Shown here: piece by piece, positions 9,290 to 19,323 of the stretch
Layout: each line of letters starts with the position of its first letter
How positions within the stretch are numbered: the first letter of the stretch is position 1
Position numbers and translations under genes: made by a program
Notes under the pieces: model-generated
What the model was told of the DNA's origin: nothing
Databases searched by the model: none
What the model saw: only the letters and a program-made list of their open reading frames with translations
From: Shewanella sp. Arc9-LZ
Lineage (GTDB): Bacteria; Pseudomonadota; Gammaproteobacteria; Enterobacterales; Shewanellaceae
DNA: 64,000 bases
Direction of reading: 5' to 3'
NCBI RefSeq assembly: GCF_010092445.1
Contig: NZ_CP048031.1
Span: 620,001 to 684,000 of the forward strand

Positions 9290-10033
9290 ATGTCCGATTA
9301 TAAAGTATTGCACGTCGACGGTGATAGATTTGGTGATTTTTGTGTACTCGACGATGGCGATTATCGGGTTTTATCATTTGGTGATAATGATGAACAAAGT
9401 AAAATGGATAAGAGCCAACCACATGTACCGCAACATACCTATGTTCAAGCCATGTTGGCTGTGTTGTTATTTTCGCAACCGAAAAGTGTCATTATTTTAG
9501 GCTTAGGAGGCGGGGCATTAGTGCATTCTCTGAGGCATTTTGATGCGGCAATTAAGATTACCGCCGTTGAATTGCGCCAACAAGTTATTGAAGTCGCTAA
9601 GCGCTTTTTTCAATTACCCTTGAGTAAAAAGCTCACTGTATTACATCAAGATGCGTATGAGTTTTTAGCCCAAGCAGAGCACAAAAAAGTGGATGTCATT
9701 TTTGCCGATATCTACAGTGACAAAGGCGTAGATAAACAACAACTGTCTACTCAATTTATTGAACAAACAAAACAGCTGCTCAAAACCGATGGTTTTTTAG
9801 TGTTAAATTGCTGGAAAGAACACAGCCGTGATTTACAGTTACGTGACACACTTCATGCACATTTTAACCAAGTCTTTGCATGTTTAACTGGCGGCGGAAA
9901 TTGGGTGGTGTTTGCCACTAATAAAGCGAATTGTTTTTCTGCTGCTAATAATAAGCAGGAGCTCCAAACGCTTTCACAAAAACTTGAAATTAATGTCAGT
10001 CGCGTACTGACAAGATTTGGTCCTTGGGAATAA
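9290..10033 (+). CDS. Spermidine-synthase-fold protein (SpeE-like methyltransferase fold)
   Basis: A 247-residue protein with the Rossmann-like fold of spermidine synthases and class I methyltransferases. Motif I is ILGLGGGALVHSL (about 69-81), the acidic end of strand 2 is AVELRQQVIEVAKRFF, then HQDAYEFLAQ and the active-site-like DVIFADIYS. Many bacteria carry such SpeE-like proteins without the N-terminal beta domain of true SpeE; this one also has only a short N-terminus. A role in polyamine synthesis is possible but unproven. Start ATG at 9290 follows GAGTGAAGT, and a strong terminator follows the stop. Confidence 0.75.
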   Translation: MSDYKVLHVDGDRFGDFCVLDDGDYRVLSFGDNDEQSKMDKSQPHVPQHTYVQAMLAVLLFSQPKSVIILGLGGGALVHSLRHFDAAIKITAVELRQQVIEVAKRFFQLPLSKKLTVLHQDAYEFLAQAEHKKVDVIFADIYSDKGVDKQQLSTQFIEQTKQLLKTDGFLVLNCWKEHSRDLQLRDTLHAHFNQVFACLTGGGNWVVFATNKANCFSAANNKQELQTLSQKLEINVSRVLTRFGPWE

Positions 10034-10059
10034 TTCCCGCCTGTAAGTATCATTAAGCG

Positions 10060-10089
10060 AATACCGACCTATGTCGGTATTTGTTTTTT
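10060..10089 (+). terminator. Rho-independent terminator after the SpeE-like gene
   Basis: Stem AATACCGAC / GTCGGTATT with a short CTAT loop, followed by TGTTTTTTA. It is placed 27 bases after the stop codon at 10033. Confidence 0.88.
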
Positions 10090-10275
10090 ACGCTCTAGGA
10101 TTTATCTAACCAGATAGTTCAATATGAAAAACCGATTAAGGTGATAGTTTTTATCCGTTATACTTAATTAGTGTCGATCGCTATTATGACTACATCAGAT
10201 GACGAGCACAGTTTGTTTGCCATCACCGAAACCATATTGGTATCGGGTTTAATGTAAATCTAAATGGAGCATGAC

Positions 10276-10845
10276 ATGACACAATCTATCATCAATAGCA
10301 CTATCAAACCTTTCAAAGCAACTGCATTCCACAATGGTGCTTTCGTTGAAGTTACCGAGCAAGATTTATTAGGCAAGTGGGCAGTAGTATTTTTCTACCC
10401 AGCTGACTTTACTTTTGTATGTCCAACTGAATTGGGCGACATGGCTGACCATTATGAAAAGTTACAAGCAATGGGCGTTGAAGTTTACTCAGTATCAACT
10501 GACACTCACTTTACCCACAAAGCTTGGCATTCAAGTTCAGACACAATCGGCAAAATTACTTACCCAATGATTGGTGACCCAACTGGTGTTATCACTCGCA
10601 ACTTTGGTGTAATGATTGAAGAAGATGGTTTAGCACTTCGTGGTAGTTTCGTTATCAACCCTGAAGGCCAAGTTAAAGTCGCTGAAATTCATGACCTAGG
10701 TATTGGCCGTAGCGCTTCTGAACTAGTTCGTAAAATTCAAGCTGCACAATATGTTGCAACTCACGATGGCGAAGTATGTCCAGCTAAATGGCAGCCAGGT
10801 GAAGAAACATTGGCTCCTTCAATTGACCTAGTGGGTAAAATCTAA
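10276..10845 (+). CDS. ahpC: AhpC, peroxiredoxin subunit of alkyl hydroperoxide reductase
   Basis: Typical 2-Cys peroxiredoxin of 189 residues that reduces H2O2 and organic hydroperoxides. The peroxidatic Cys49 lies in [13 protein letters not shown], the resolving Cys168 in GEVCPAKW near the C-terminus, and the YF-type C-terminal tail motif is replaced by the usual AhpC ending. Length agrees with E. coli AhpC (187). An in-frame ATG occurs at 10264, but the GGAG at 10266-10269 is correctly spaced only for the ATG at 10276, so that start was chosen. It is followed 113 bases later by ahpF, its dedicated reductase. An OxyR-type promoter is expected upstream but no convincing OxyR site was read. 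Confidence 0.97.
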   Translation: MTQSIINSTIKPFKATAFHNGAFVEVTEQDLLGKWAVVFFYPADFTFVCPTELGDMADHYEKLQAMGVEVYSVSTDTHFTHKAWHSSSDTIGKITYPMIGDPTGVITRNFGVMIEEDGLALRGSFVINPEGQVKVAEIHDLGIGRSASELVRKIQAAQYVATHDGEVCPAKWQPGEETLAPSIDLVGKI

Positions 10846-10958
10846 CCACTAAGTTTACCCTTAGGTTAGTAATATCATCTCCAGCTAGTCGGTGTTCCCC
10901 CCGACACTGACTAGCACTTTTAAAATTATCGATTATTACCCATTTTTTAGGAGTTGTT

Positions 10959-12524
10959 ATGTTAGATGCGAATGTAAAAAATCAACTGAAAACCTATCTG
11001 CAAAACCTCAAGCGCCCAGTTGAACTTGTCGTATCTGCAGATGACTCAAACAAAGGCAAAGAATTAACCAGCCTAGCCCAAGACATTATTGACTCATCAG
11101 ACTTAGTTTCAGTCACATATCAACAAGGTCAGCGTACACCAAGTATGAGTGTGATCAACCCACAAGCTGCAACCAACATTACCTTTGCTGGATTGCCAAT
11201 GGGTCATGAATTTACCTCACTGGTGTTAGCGCTATTACACAGCGGCGGACATCCGATTAAGTTGGATGCGGACATCATTGAACAAATCCGCCAATTGCCT
11301 GGTGAATTCCATTTTGAAACCTATATTTCGTTAAGTTGCCAAACCTGTCCTGAAGTGATCCAAGCACTGAATATGATGGCGGCAATTAACCCAAATATTA
11401 CTAACGTGATGATTGACGGTGCGCTTTTCCAACAGGAAGTGAGCGATCGCAATATCATGTCAGTGCCATCAGTATTTTTAAACGGCGAAGCCTTCTCTGT
11501 AGGTGCTATTAGCGTTGTTGAAGTACTGAATAAGTTAGATAAAAATGCTGCAGGCAGACAAGCTGAGCAGTTAAACCAAAAATCAGTTTTTGATATGTTA
11601 GTGATTGGTGGCGGTCCAGCAGGTGCTGCAGCGGCAATTTATTCTGCTCGTAAAGGGTTAAACACCGGTATCGTAGCGGAGAAATTTGGCGGCCAAGTTG
11701 CCGAAACCGTAGGTATTGAGAATTTTATTTCAGTGTCTAAAACCGAAGGGCCTAAACTAGTTGCTAACCTTGAAGCCCACGTTAAGGATTATGACGTCGA
11801 CATTATGCAAAACCAACGAGCGTTGAGTCTAGCTAAAAATGGCCTACTTGATGTGACCTTAGAAAGTGGTGCAACGCTGCGTAGTAAAACGATAATTTTG
11901 GCAACGGGTGCACGTTGGAGAGAAATGAACGTTCCTGGTGAACAAGAGTACCGTAATAAAGGCGTAGCGTATTGCCCACACTGTGACGGCCCATTATTTA
12001 AAGGTAAGCGTGTTGCGGTTATTGGTGGCGGTAACTCTGGTATTGAAGCGGCTATCGATTTAGCCAATATCGTTGAACACGTCACCGTACTTGAGTTTGA
12101 CAGTAAGTTACGTGCCGATGAAGTGCTGCAGCGTAAAGCTAAATCAATGGGTAACATCACCATTATTACCCAAGCGATGACCACTGAAGTTAAAGGTGAT
12201 GGTACCCGTGTAACCAGTTTGATCTACACCGATCGTGCAACAGGTGAAAGCAATACCGTTGTCTTAGCCGGTATCTTTGTCCAAATTGGTTTAGTTCCTA
12301 ATACTGAATGGCTAAAAGGTGTGGTTGATATGACCCCTCGCGGCGAAATTATAGTCGATGAGCGTGGCCAAACATCTATCCCTGGTGTATTCGCCGCAGG
12401 TGATGTAACCAATACCCCGTTTAAGCAAATCATTATTGCTATGGGCAGCGGCGCAACAGCATCACTGGGTGCATTTGATTATCTCATCAGACATTCAGAA
12501 GAAGAGGATGTAAAAGCTGCATAG
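10959..12524 (+). CDS. ahpF: AhpF, NADH-dependent reductase of AhpC
   Basis: Flavoprotein disulphide reductase of 521 residues, matching the E. coli AhpF length. The N-terminal double-thioredoxin-fold domain carries Cys127-Cys130 (SCQTC), which passes electrons to AhpC. The C-terminal thioredoxin-reductase-like part has the FAD fingerprint [10 protein letters not shown] near 216, the redox centre Cys339-Cys342 (YCPHCDG), the NADH fingerprint [10 protein letters not shown] near 356 and the FAD-binding [10 protein letters not shown]. The start ATG follows TAGGAGTTGTT, a strong ribosome site. Forms an ahpCF unit closed by the terminator at 12571. Confidence 0.97.
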   Translation: MLDANVKNQLKTYLQNLKRPVELVVSADDSNKGKELTSLAQDIIDSSDLVSVTYQQGQRTPSMSVINPQAATNITFAGLPMGHEFTSLVLALLHSGGHPIKLDADIIEQIRQLPGEFHFETYISLSCQTCPEVIQALNMMAAINPNITNVMIDGALFQQEVSDRNIMSVPSVFLNGEAFSVGAISVVEVLNKLDKNAAGRQAEQLNQKSVFDMLVIGGGPAGAAAAIYSARKGLNTGIVAEKFGGQVAETVGIENFISVSKTEGPKLVANLEAHVKDYDVDIMQNQRALSLAKNGLLDVTLESGATLRSKTIILATGARWREMNVPGEQEYRNKGVAYCPHCDGPLFKGKRVAVIGGGNSGIEAAIDLANIVEHVTVLEFDSKLRADEVLQRKAKSMGNITIITQAMTTEVKGDGTRVTSLIYTDRATGESNTVVLAGIFVQIGLVPNTEWLKGVVDMTPRGEIIVDERGQTSIPGVFAAGDVTNTPFKQIIIAMGSGATASLGAFDYLIRHSEEEDVKAA

Positions 12525-12570
12525 CAGATTGTAAGATTTGTTATATGTGGTTTTATATCAACCACCGAAT

Positions 12571-12606
12571 AAAAATAGCCTGCATTTTGCAGGCTATTTT
12601 TTTGTA
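12571..12606 (+). terminator. Terminator after ahpCF
   Basis: Stem AAAATAGCCTGCA / TGCAGGCTATTTT with a TTT loop and a long T tract. It lies about 50 bases after the ahpF stop. Confidence 0.92.
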
Positions 12607-12981
12607 TTTTCATTTACAATCTTACATTGTATGGATTGGTTGTTTATCAATAACTGATAAAGAAATTGATATATTAGAAAATTTTCAAGTATATTGAACT
12701 TAGGTCGATAGCCTTTACGTACACCTTTACGTAAATATAAAAATAGATAGTCATTTACACATGAGCTTTATCTCGTTAGATAGTATTTTTATAACAATAA
12801 AATACTATCAGCTGTAGTGAATTGACTAAGGGTTGATGTTAAACGGTATCCGTCGCAACACAATAATAGCCTCAAGGATTGAGACTCGGTATCACGGTTC
12901 TCAATAGCAATATCTCTGTAGTTGTATTGATAAGCTCTACATTTGTTTTATCTTCATTTGATTATCGCTTGGGGGCGGAAT
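12607..12981. other. Intergenic region upstream of the chemoreceptor
   Basis: About 375 AT-rich bases without a gene. Visible items are a direct repeat CCTTTACGTA (two copies near 12713-12735) and a perfect 11-base inverted repeat at 12779-12809 that has no T tract and is therefore not a typical terminator. The promoter of the chemoreceptor gene should be here; no sigma-28 consensus was found. Confidence 0.4.
12779..12809. repeat. Perfect inverted repeat GATAGTATTTT / AAAATACTATC
   Basis: Eleven-base perfect arms separated by nine bases in the chemoreceptor upstream region. The arms are AT-rich with a 5' GATAG, and no T tract follows, so a regulatory site or cruciform is more likely than a terminator. 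Confidence 0.7.
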
Positions 12982-14601
12982 ATGAATTGGTTTAGTAACA
13001 TGTCAATCTTCAAAAAGGTTGGATTGATTTTTGTTTTATCGGTTATTATTTTTGCCGTTAACCTTGGTATTAGCACCGTTGCGATTAATAAAAATCGCGA
13101 CACCTTGTCTTTCATGGAAACCAAGGTGGCAAACCGGGTTGAACTTGCAAACCAAAACGTCATTTATGTACAACGCTTAGATGAGTTATATACCCAAGCG
13201 GTATCGTTTGCAGATGAAGATTTGCTCGAAAACGCCAATAAAACGTTTGTTTCACTTAACGAGAATTTAACCGACTTATCAACTACCGATAAGCAAGAGA
13301 CTGCCGCTTTATCGCAATTATCTAACAGCCTCAATGAATACAATACCATGACACTGTCATTGGCAAGAGGCATGCTTGATGGCACGATCGATATGGCAGA
13401 TGTGGGACAAATCAGTCAGAAAAAAGCTAAAATTTTCGATAAACTGACCAACGGAATTACTGTTTATAAAGCCGACAAAGTGGATGAGTTTAGCTCTACC
13501 ATTAAAGAGGCTGGCGACCGTTCAGAACAAAGTTTATATCTTTCATTTAGTATCGGTATCGCATTATTGGTGTTTATGGCGCTTGCTACTATTTCGATTG
13601 CTCGTTCCATCAGTGGTTCTGCTGGTGATGTGGCAAGTTCATTGGGTGAGTTAGCAGATGGTAAAGGTAACTTGCGTCATCAATTGACGGTTGCAGGTAC
13701 TGATGAACTAGGACAAGTATCAAGCAATTTTAACCGTTTTTTACGTTTATTGGCGGACTCTATACAACAAGTCGTCAGTGTTACCAGTCCATTATTAGAC
13801 AGTGCGTCATCGTTAAAAGAACGTATGGCTGTTGCGACTAAGGCAACCAAGCAACAAAGCCACGATGCTAAAGCCGTGCATATGTCGATGGAAGAAATGC
13901 GCCACTCGGTGAATGACATTTCACACAGTGCACAGCAAGCGGCAGAAGCGGCACAAGTTGCTGAGCGAGAAGCGACAGAGGGCTTAGCTGTAGTACAACG
14001 TACAGTGAGAATTTCTCAAGAACTCAACTCAGGTATTGAGTTGGCATCGAACTCAATTCATGAGTTAGCTAAAGACACCGAAAGTGTCGGCTCAATTTTG
14101 AACGTGATTACCTCTATTGCAGATCAAACAAACTTATTGGCGTTAAATGCCGCCATTGAAGCCGCTAGAGCGGGTGAGCATGGACGTGGTTTTGCTGTTG
14201 TTGCTGATGAAGTTCGCGCACTGGCGTCTAAAACGGCAGACGCGACTAAAGAAATCCGTGGCGTATTAGAAAAGCTTAAAATCGCAGCTGAATCATCGGT
14301 GAGCACTATGGATGTGGCGATTACTAAGTCATCAGAAAACGAGCGTTATGCTAAAGACACCGGTGAAGTCTTAAGCTCAATTCAATCTAAAATTGTCAGT
14401 ATTAATAGTATGAATACTCATATTGCTTCAGCGACTGAACAACAATCTTTGGTAGCTGCACATGTGGCGAATAATGTGATTGAAATGAATGCATCATTTG
14501 AACAAACACTGGGGATTCTTGCCGAAGTGCAGGGCATTTCAGAAGGGTTAGACGGTTTTGCTAATGAGCTTAACCACGCGACCTCACAGTTTAAATTGTA
14601 A
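12982..14601 (+). CDS. Methyl-accepting chemotaxis protein
   Basis: A 539-residue transmembrane chemoreceptor. TM1 is at about 11-32, a periplasmic helical sensor at about 33-185, TM2 at about 187-207, then a HAMP domain. The cytoplasmic signalling hairpin centres on [19 protein letters not shown] (about residues 380-398), the tip that contacts CheA and CheW. The periplasmic part is short and helical, like a four-helix-bundle sensor, but its ligand cannot be read. The C-terminus ends in SQFKL with no NWETF-type CheR-docking pentapeptide. An upstream in-frame start at 12943 would add 13 residues; the ATG at 12982 after GGGGGCGG is preferred. Confidence 0.92.
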   Translation: MNWFSNMSIFKKVGLIFVLSVIIFAVNLGISTVAINKNRDTLSFMETKVANRVELANQNVIYVQRLDELYTQAVSFADEDLLENANKTFVSLNENLTDLSTTDKQETAALSQLSNSLNEYNTMTLSLARGMLDGTIDMADVGQISQKKAKIFDKLTNGITVYKADKVDEFSSTIKEAGDRSEQSLYLSFSIGIALLVFMALATISIARSISGSAGDVASSLGELADGKGNLRHQLTVAGTDELGQVSSNFNRFLRLLADSIQQVVSVTSPLLDSASSLKERMAVATKATKQQSHDAKAVHMSMEEMRHSVNDISHSAQQAAEAAQVAEREATEGLAVVQRTVRISQELNSGIELASNSIHELAKDTESVGSILNVITSIADQTNLLALNAAIEAARAGEHGRGFAVVADEVRALASKTADATKEIRGVLEKLKIAAESSVSTMDVAITKSSENERYAKDTGEVLSSIQSKIVSINSMNTHIASATEQQSLVAAHVANNVIEMNASFEQTLGILAEVQGISEGLDGFANELNHATSQFKL

Positions 14602-14639
14602 TATTGCTGACAATTCAGATCCAAATGTGAGTGGTACAC

Positions 14640-14678
14640 GATAAAAAAACGCACAGAGAAATCTGTGCGTTTTTTATT
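14640..14678 (+). terminator. Terminator after the chemoreceptor gene
   Basis: AAAAAACGCACAGA / TCTGTGCGTTTTTT hairpin with a GAAA-type loop. It insulates the SMC operon from upstream transcription and could act in both directions. Confidence 0.9.
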
Positions 14679-14950
14679 TTATCCAGCACCAAAAAGCCTT
14701 CTGCTCCGCAGTGTTTATCCTCTCTGCCTGACGACATATGTTGCACATAAACAGTTTCTGGCTGTTTGCTGCATTGTTAGCCGCCATTTTTGAATTATTT
14801 AGCGTATTATAAAGCCAATTTTTGTGGGGGAAAATTGCCTCCAGCCTGCGTTTGTTTTACTTTATTTAAATTGAATAAATAGACGTTATTTTTTCATCCG
14901 TATTTTGCTTCTTTGTCACTGCAATGTGAGCTGTTTGGAAAAGGATTATC

Positions 14951-17900
14951 ATGCCAAGCTTGATTAGAATCGTGTTAATTAATACCCACCTACCCGGTGT
15001 GGTCGAACTGTTATTAAATGGTCACACTAATATTTGTGGTACCAATGCCTCTGGTAAAACAACCTTACAACGGTTAGTGCCGGTATTTTATGGCGAGTAC
15101 CCTAGCCGTGTGGTGCCGTCAACGCGTGACAGTTTCGAACGTTGGTATTTACCCCATGACTCAAGCTACATTATCTATGAATATCAAAAAGATGATGGTT
15201 TACTTTATCAAGCGGTTTTAGCATCTGCGGGTGACGGTAAAGGGGTAAATTACCGCTTTATTGGCCGTGCTTTTGAGTTAGAGCATTATATTAAGTCGCG
15301 TAATGGCGACACCATCATTTGTCATTCAATGGCAGAGTTGGGCCGTGAAGTAAAACGTGATGGCGTAGCCCATACAAACTTGTTAAACACTCGCGAGTTT
15401 CGAGCGATAATTCAGAACGATCGTAGCTTATTAAATACCGGCAGTAACCGCAATGAGCTGCGGACTTACGCGCGTCAGTTCTCGTTGTGTGACGGCGAAC
15501 ATAGCTTGCGTCATATCGAAAAACTCGCTAAAGCCGTGCACTCGAAAGAGGGCAAAATGGAAACGGTTAAATCAATGATCGCAGCCATTTTAGAAGAAGA
15601 TGGGGTAAACCCACCGACGTCTAGACTGAATCCACAACGAGTAGAAACGTGGATCCGTGAAAGCCAGCTGGTGCAAGGTTTTGAACAAATCCGCCCCGAA
15701 TACGAAAAGCTCGAACAAGAATTTAATCAGCTATTAAGCGTCGAGTTACGCTTAGCCAGTTTATCGCGCGGTTATCGCGCTGACGAAACCTTAGAAGCTG
15801 ATCGCCAAGATCGTAACCAAACTCATGGTAAAGAACTAAACCTCAAGTTGCGCTTATTAGATGATGAGTGGAAAGATGTTCGTGATGAGTTAAACCAGGA
15901 ATTATCTGCCGCTAAAGGTGACGCAGGCAAGTTTGAAGATGAACTCAATGCCATTGAAGACCAGCATGCTGCTTTTTTAGATGCCGACATTGAACAAGCC
16001 AAAGCTGATTTAGATAATTTGCCTAATTGGCGCAGTGATGTTGAAAACCTTAACGAGCGTCATAAATTACAAACCGAAAAACACCAAGATATTGAAGCCG
16101 CCTTTAATGCCCGCCGTAGCAAAATTGCTGAGCAATTACATCGCGAACTTGAAACGCTACATCTTGAGCAAGACACCCAACGTGAAGCGCGTGATAAGCA
16201 ACGTGAGCTTGCCAATGACGACATTGCTAAACTAGAGCTGCAATGGCGCGAGCAAACTGATGCTGGTAAAGCTAAATTTAGCGAACAAGAATATCAACTT
16301 AAATTAACCGCTGCCGAGCTTAAGCATCAAGTTGATGGTGTGACTTACACTGAAGATGAAAAAATGCGCTTAGCGATTTTCGATGAACGCATAAGCCTAG
16401 CTGATGAAGAGCAAGAAACCTGTAATCAAAAGGTCGATCGTTTAACCACAGAAGAGCGTAAACAACGGGCCAAGCGCGACCAAGCTAACGAAGCGCTGCG
16501 TATATCCAGTATTCGCGTTAGTGATAGAGAAAATGCCAAAGAAGAACTGCACCATATGTTGTTCCCACAGTCGCATACCTTGTTGGAGTTTTTGCGTAAA
16601 GAAGCCCACGGTTGGGAGCACACCTTTGGTAAAGTTATCGCGCCAGAGTTGTTGCATCGCAGCGATCTACACCCAAGCCTAACCAAAAACAGCAGTGAAG
16701 CATTATTTGGGGTTAACCTCGATCTTAAAGCCATTGATGTTCCAGAGTATGCTGCCACAGAGCAAGATTTACGTATTCGTTTAGCTAAAGCAGAAGAAGC
16801 ACTAAAAAGTGCGCAAGAAATGCATGCCGAAGCGGAAGATCAACTGGTTGCTATGAATACGGCGCTCGATAGCATCACCCGCGAACTGACATTTGCCCGT
16901 ACAGCGTACAAAAATAGCCGTGAAGACTTACGCCGTCTGTTTGACGAGAAGCGTAACGAACAACAAAAAATCAATCAAGCTGTGGCAGATCGTAAAGCCG
17001 ATTCGAGCAAGCGATTAGTACAACTTGATAATGAACTTAAGCTGCTTAGCAATCAGCACCTTGGTTGGTTAAGCGAGCAAAAAGAGCAGGCGCTTGAAGC
17101 ACGCATGGAAAAAAATGCCTATTGGCAAGAAGTGGTCGGCGCCATTGATAATCAATTAGGCCAGATTAAAGCCAATATCGAACAACGCCGTACAAATGCA
17201 AAAACCGAGCAAAAAGCAGGTGAAACCTGGTACAAAAATGAGCTTAAGTCGCGTGGTGTTGATGAAGGCACCATTTTGGCGCTTAAAAAACAGATCCGCG
17301 ATCTTGAAGCCTGCATCAGTAATGCAGAACAACGCCGCAGTGAAGTGCTGCGTTTTGATGATTGGTATCAACATACCTGGCTTGTTCGAAAGCCTAAAGT
17401 GCAAACTCAATTAACTGATGTTAAGCGCGCTACGCTGGAATTGGAGCAACTGCTAAAAGCGAAAACGGCAGAAATAAAACACCGAAGAGACAGCTTAGAA
17501 ACCGAACGTAAAGCCTGTGATGCAGCCCAAGTAGAGGCGTCTGAAAACCTCACAAAGCTGCGCGCCGTGATGCGCAAGTTAGCTGAACTCAAATTGCCGG
17601 CTAATAACGATGAAGCGATGGGCAGCATTGGCGAGCGTTTGCGCCAAGGTGAAGATTTATTGCTAAAGCGTGACTACTTAATGGGTTCTGTTAAACAATA
17701 TGTTGAACACTTTGACTCGGTCATTGCCAGTAAATCTGGTTCAAGTTTGGCCGAATTTTGGGAGCGGGCCCGTGATGAGTCGAGCTTTGTGAACGACAAA
17801 GGTATTCGCCTTCTCGACTATCGCAAGTTAGTCCCACAGCTTGAGCAGTTACTCAATGTGATGGTGCCGCAATCGTTAATGGCGATTCGCGAACAAGGGC

Positions 17901-18670
17901 GTATTTTTGGTATCGACTTAACCGCATTCTATGATGTATTAACCGATATTGACCGCCGTATTGCCAGTCAAAGTGCGCGTATTACCCGTGAAGTGGGTGA
18001 AGAGCTATTCCTCGAAGGAGTATCAGAGTCGGCAGTGCGAATTCGTTCACGTATTAGCGAACTGGAGTTTTGGCCTGAACTTGAAGTGTTTGTTAAAGCC
18101 TTTAAAGCGTGGAAAGCAGATGGTTTCAGCCAACTACCGGACGAGCATTACACTAACTCAATGCGCCGAGCATTAGACATTATTGGCCGCGCAGCATTAA
18201 CCGGCGGTATTGCGAAACTGTTAGAAATAGAACTGCGTTTAAAAGAAGGTAACAGCGACTTAATTATTCGTACCGACCGTCAGTTAAACGAGTCTTCAAG
18301 TCATGGTATGGCGTACCTTATTTTATGTAAGTTTTTATTGGCCTTCACCCGTTTATTGCGCGGCAAAGCCAATGTCACTATCCATTGGCCAATTGATGAG
18401 TTAGGTACGCTGCATCACACTAACGTGAAGAAAATCTTCGATGCCTGTGAGAACAACAATATCAGTGTATTAGGGGCTTTCCCAAATCCTGAATCTGAAG
18501 TGCTAAGTCTATTTGCTAACCGTTACATCATTAATAAGCAAACGAAAAAGCTGCAGGTCGTTAAACCTAAAGCCAATCCGTTAGCGGCCCGTTTATCGCA
18601 ACGTAATACTAAAACCGAAATGCCTACGGCGGAAATGACTCGCGCTGAAACTGCTAAGGAGCACATCTAA
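14951..18670 (+). CDS. SMC-type ATPase of a Wadjet/MksB-like system (JetC/MksB-like)
   Basis: A 1239-residue SMC-like ATPase, first gene of a four-gene operon. Walker A is GTNASGKTT (residues 30-38), and the Walker B acidic pair Asp1149-Glu1150 lies in IHWPIDELG. Between them are two long charged coiled-coil arms (about 270-530 and 600-1000). A compact hinge-like segment lies at about 540-600, with LLEFLRKEAHGWEHTFGKVI, as in MukB/MksB/JetC-type proteins. The ABC signature expected before Walker B reads ESSSHGMAYLI (about 1114-1124) instead of LSGG. In this class the ATPase extrudes DNA loops and presents circular plasmids to a Toprim nuclease. It could alternatively be a chromosomal MksB condensin, but the linked Toprim gene favours a Wadjet role. 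Strong ribosome site GGAAAAGGATT precedes the ATG. Confidence 0.88.
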   Translation: MPSLIRIVLINTHLPGVVELLLNGHTNICGTNASGKTTLQRLVPVFYGEYPSRVVPSTRDSFERWYLPHDSSYIIYEYQKDDGLLYQAVLASAGDGKGVNYRFIGRAFELEHYIKSRNGDTIICHSMAELGREVKRDGVAHTNLLNTREFRAIIQNDRSLLNTGSNRNELRTYARQFSLCDGEHSLRHIEKLAKAVHSKEGKMETVKSMIAAILEEDGVNPPTSRLNPQRVETWIRESQLVQGFEQIRPEYEKLEQEFNQLLSVELRLASLSRGYRADETLEADRQDRNQTHGKELNLKLRLLDDEWKDVRDELNQELSAAKGDAGKFEDELNAIEDQHAAFLDADIEQAKADLDNLPNWRSDVENLNERHKLQTEKHQDIEAAFNARRSKIAEQLHRELETLHLEQDTQREARDKQRELANDDIAKLELQWREQTDAGKAKFSEQEYQLKLTAAELKHQVDGVTYTEDEKMRLAIFDERISLADEEQETCNQKVDRLTTEERKQRAKRDQANEALRISSIRVSDRENAKEELHHMLFPQSHTLLEFLRKEAHGWEHTFGKVIAPELLHRSDLHPSLTKNSSEALFGVNLDLKAIDVPEYAATEQDLRIRLAKAEEALKSAQEMHAEAEDQLVAMNTALDSITRELTFARTAYKNSREDLRRLFDEKRNEQQKINQAVADRKADSSKRLVQLDNELKLLSNQHLGWLSEQKEQALEARMEKNAYWQEVVGAIDNQLGQIKANIEQRRTNAKTEQKAGETWYKNELKSRGVDEGTILALKKQIRDLEACISNAEQRRSEVLRFDDWYQHTWLVRKPKVQTQLTDVKRATLELEQLLKAKTAEIKHRRDSLETERKACDAAQVEASENLTKLRAVMRKLAELKLPANNDEAMGSIGERLRQGEDLLLKRDYLMGSVKQYVEHFDSVIASKSGSSLAEFWERARDESSFVNDKGIRLLDYRKLVPQLEQLLNVMVPQSLMAIREQGRIFGIDLTAFYDVLTDIDRRIASQSARITREVGEELFLEGVSESAVRIRSRISELEFWPELEVFVKAFKAWKADGFSQLPDEHYTNSMRRALDIIGRAALTGGIAKLLEIELRLKEGNSDLIIRTDRQLNESSSHGMAYLILCKFLLAFTRLLRGKANVTIHWPIDELGTLHHTNVKKIFDACENNNISVLGAFPNPESEVLSLFANRYIINKQTKKLQVVKPKANPLAARLSQRNTKTEMPTAEMTRAETAKEHI

Positions 18671-19323
18671 TGTCTGAATCGACTGAAACTATCTTAGTAG
18701 GTACTGGCGCATTAATAGAGCAATTGTTGCGTGGTGAGTTTATTTGCCGAGTGACCAATGAAGACGGTTGGCGGGCATTAAAAAATAATAGCACTCGCGA
18801 CAGAGTTGAAACCTACCTTAACCAAATTAATCGCACCATTGCCAGTGCAGGTGAGGGTGAAGTCTTTTTTTGTGGTTATTTGCAGCTCGGCGAAGTTGAG
18901 CGCAAAGTTATTTCATCGCAATTTAAAGATATTTGCTCAGGCCTTATTCCATTAGTGGAATGGCTGGTATTAGTGCAAGAAGCCAGTGGCCAAGATGCAC
19001 CGCTGAGCGAAGGCGCGCCGATCCGCTTAACCGATTTACAAGCGCGTATTGAAGATACGCCAGCCTTTAGAGAGCAACTCACCAAGTTGAGCCATTACCG
19101 ATTATTCGGCTCAAGCAGTACTAATGTTGACGGCCAAATTAAGTTGGTGTTTAAGCGCTTAGTGGAACTGGGTTATTTAACCAAACCCAATAGTGAGAAA
19201 CAGATTTATATCGCCACGGGTAAGTTAGATTATCTATACGAAGTGATCCGCTTTATTGATGAGACCGAAGGCTTAAGTCTTGAGGCTCAGGCAGAAACCG
19301 CGACCCAAAGGGACTTGATATGA
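18670..19323 (+). CDS. MukE/KITE-like subunit of the SMC system (JetB/MksE-like)
   Basis: A 217-residue acidic protein whose ATG overlaps the SMC stop codon by one base (TAATG), so translation is coupled. The C-terminal half looks like tandem winged helices: a polar helix, then VFKRLVELGYL and a beta-hairpin IYIATGKLDYLYEVIRF, as in MukE, MksE and JetB. No catalytic motif is present. Known relatives bind the kleisin and DNA next to the SMC heads. Assignment rests on size, position and weak motif resemblance rather than a strong signature. It overlaps the next gene by four bases (ATGA). Confidence 0.72.
   Translation: MSESTETILVGTGALIEQLLRGEFICRVTNEDGWRALKNNSTRDRVETYLNQINRTIASAGEGEVFFCGYLQLGEVERKVISSQFKDICSGLIPLVEWLVLVQEASGQDAPLSEGAPIRLTDLQARIEDTPAFREQLTKLSHYRLFGSSSTNVDGQIKLVFKRLVELGYLTKPNSEKQIYIATGKLDYLYEVIRFIDETEGLSLEAQAETATQRDLI

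Noticed and set aside
10090..10263. OxyR site upstream of ahpC
   Set aside because: ATAG/CTAT-like half-sites did not fit the four-element 10-base periodic OxyR motif.
17156..17410. Antisense frames inside the SMC gene
   Set aside because: Codon-bias shadows of coiled-coil coding sequence.
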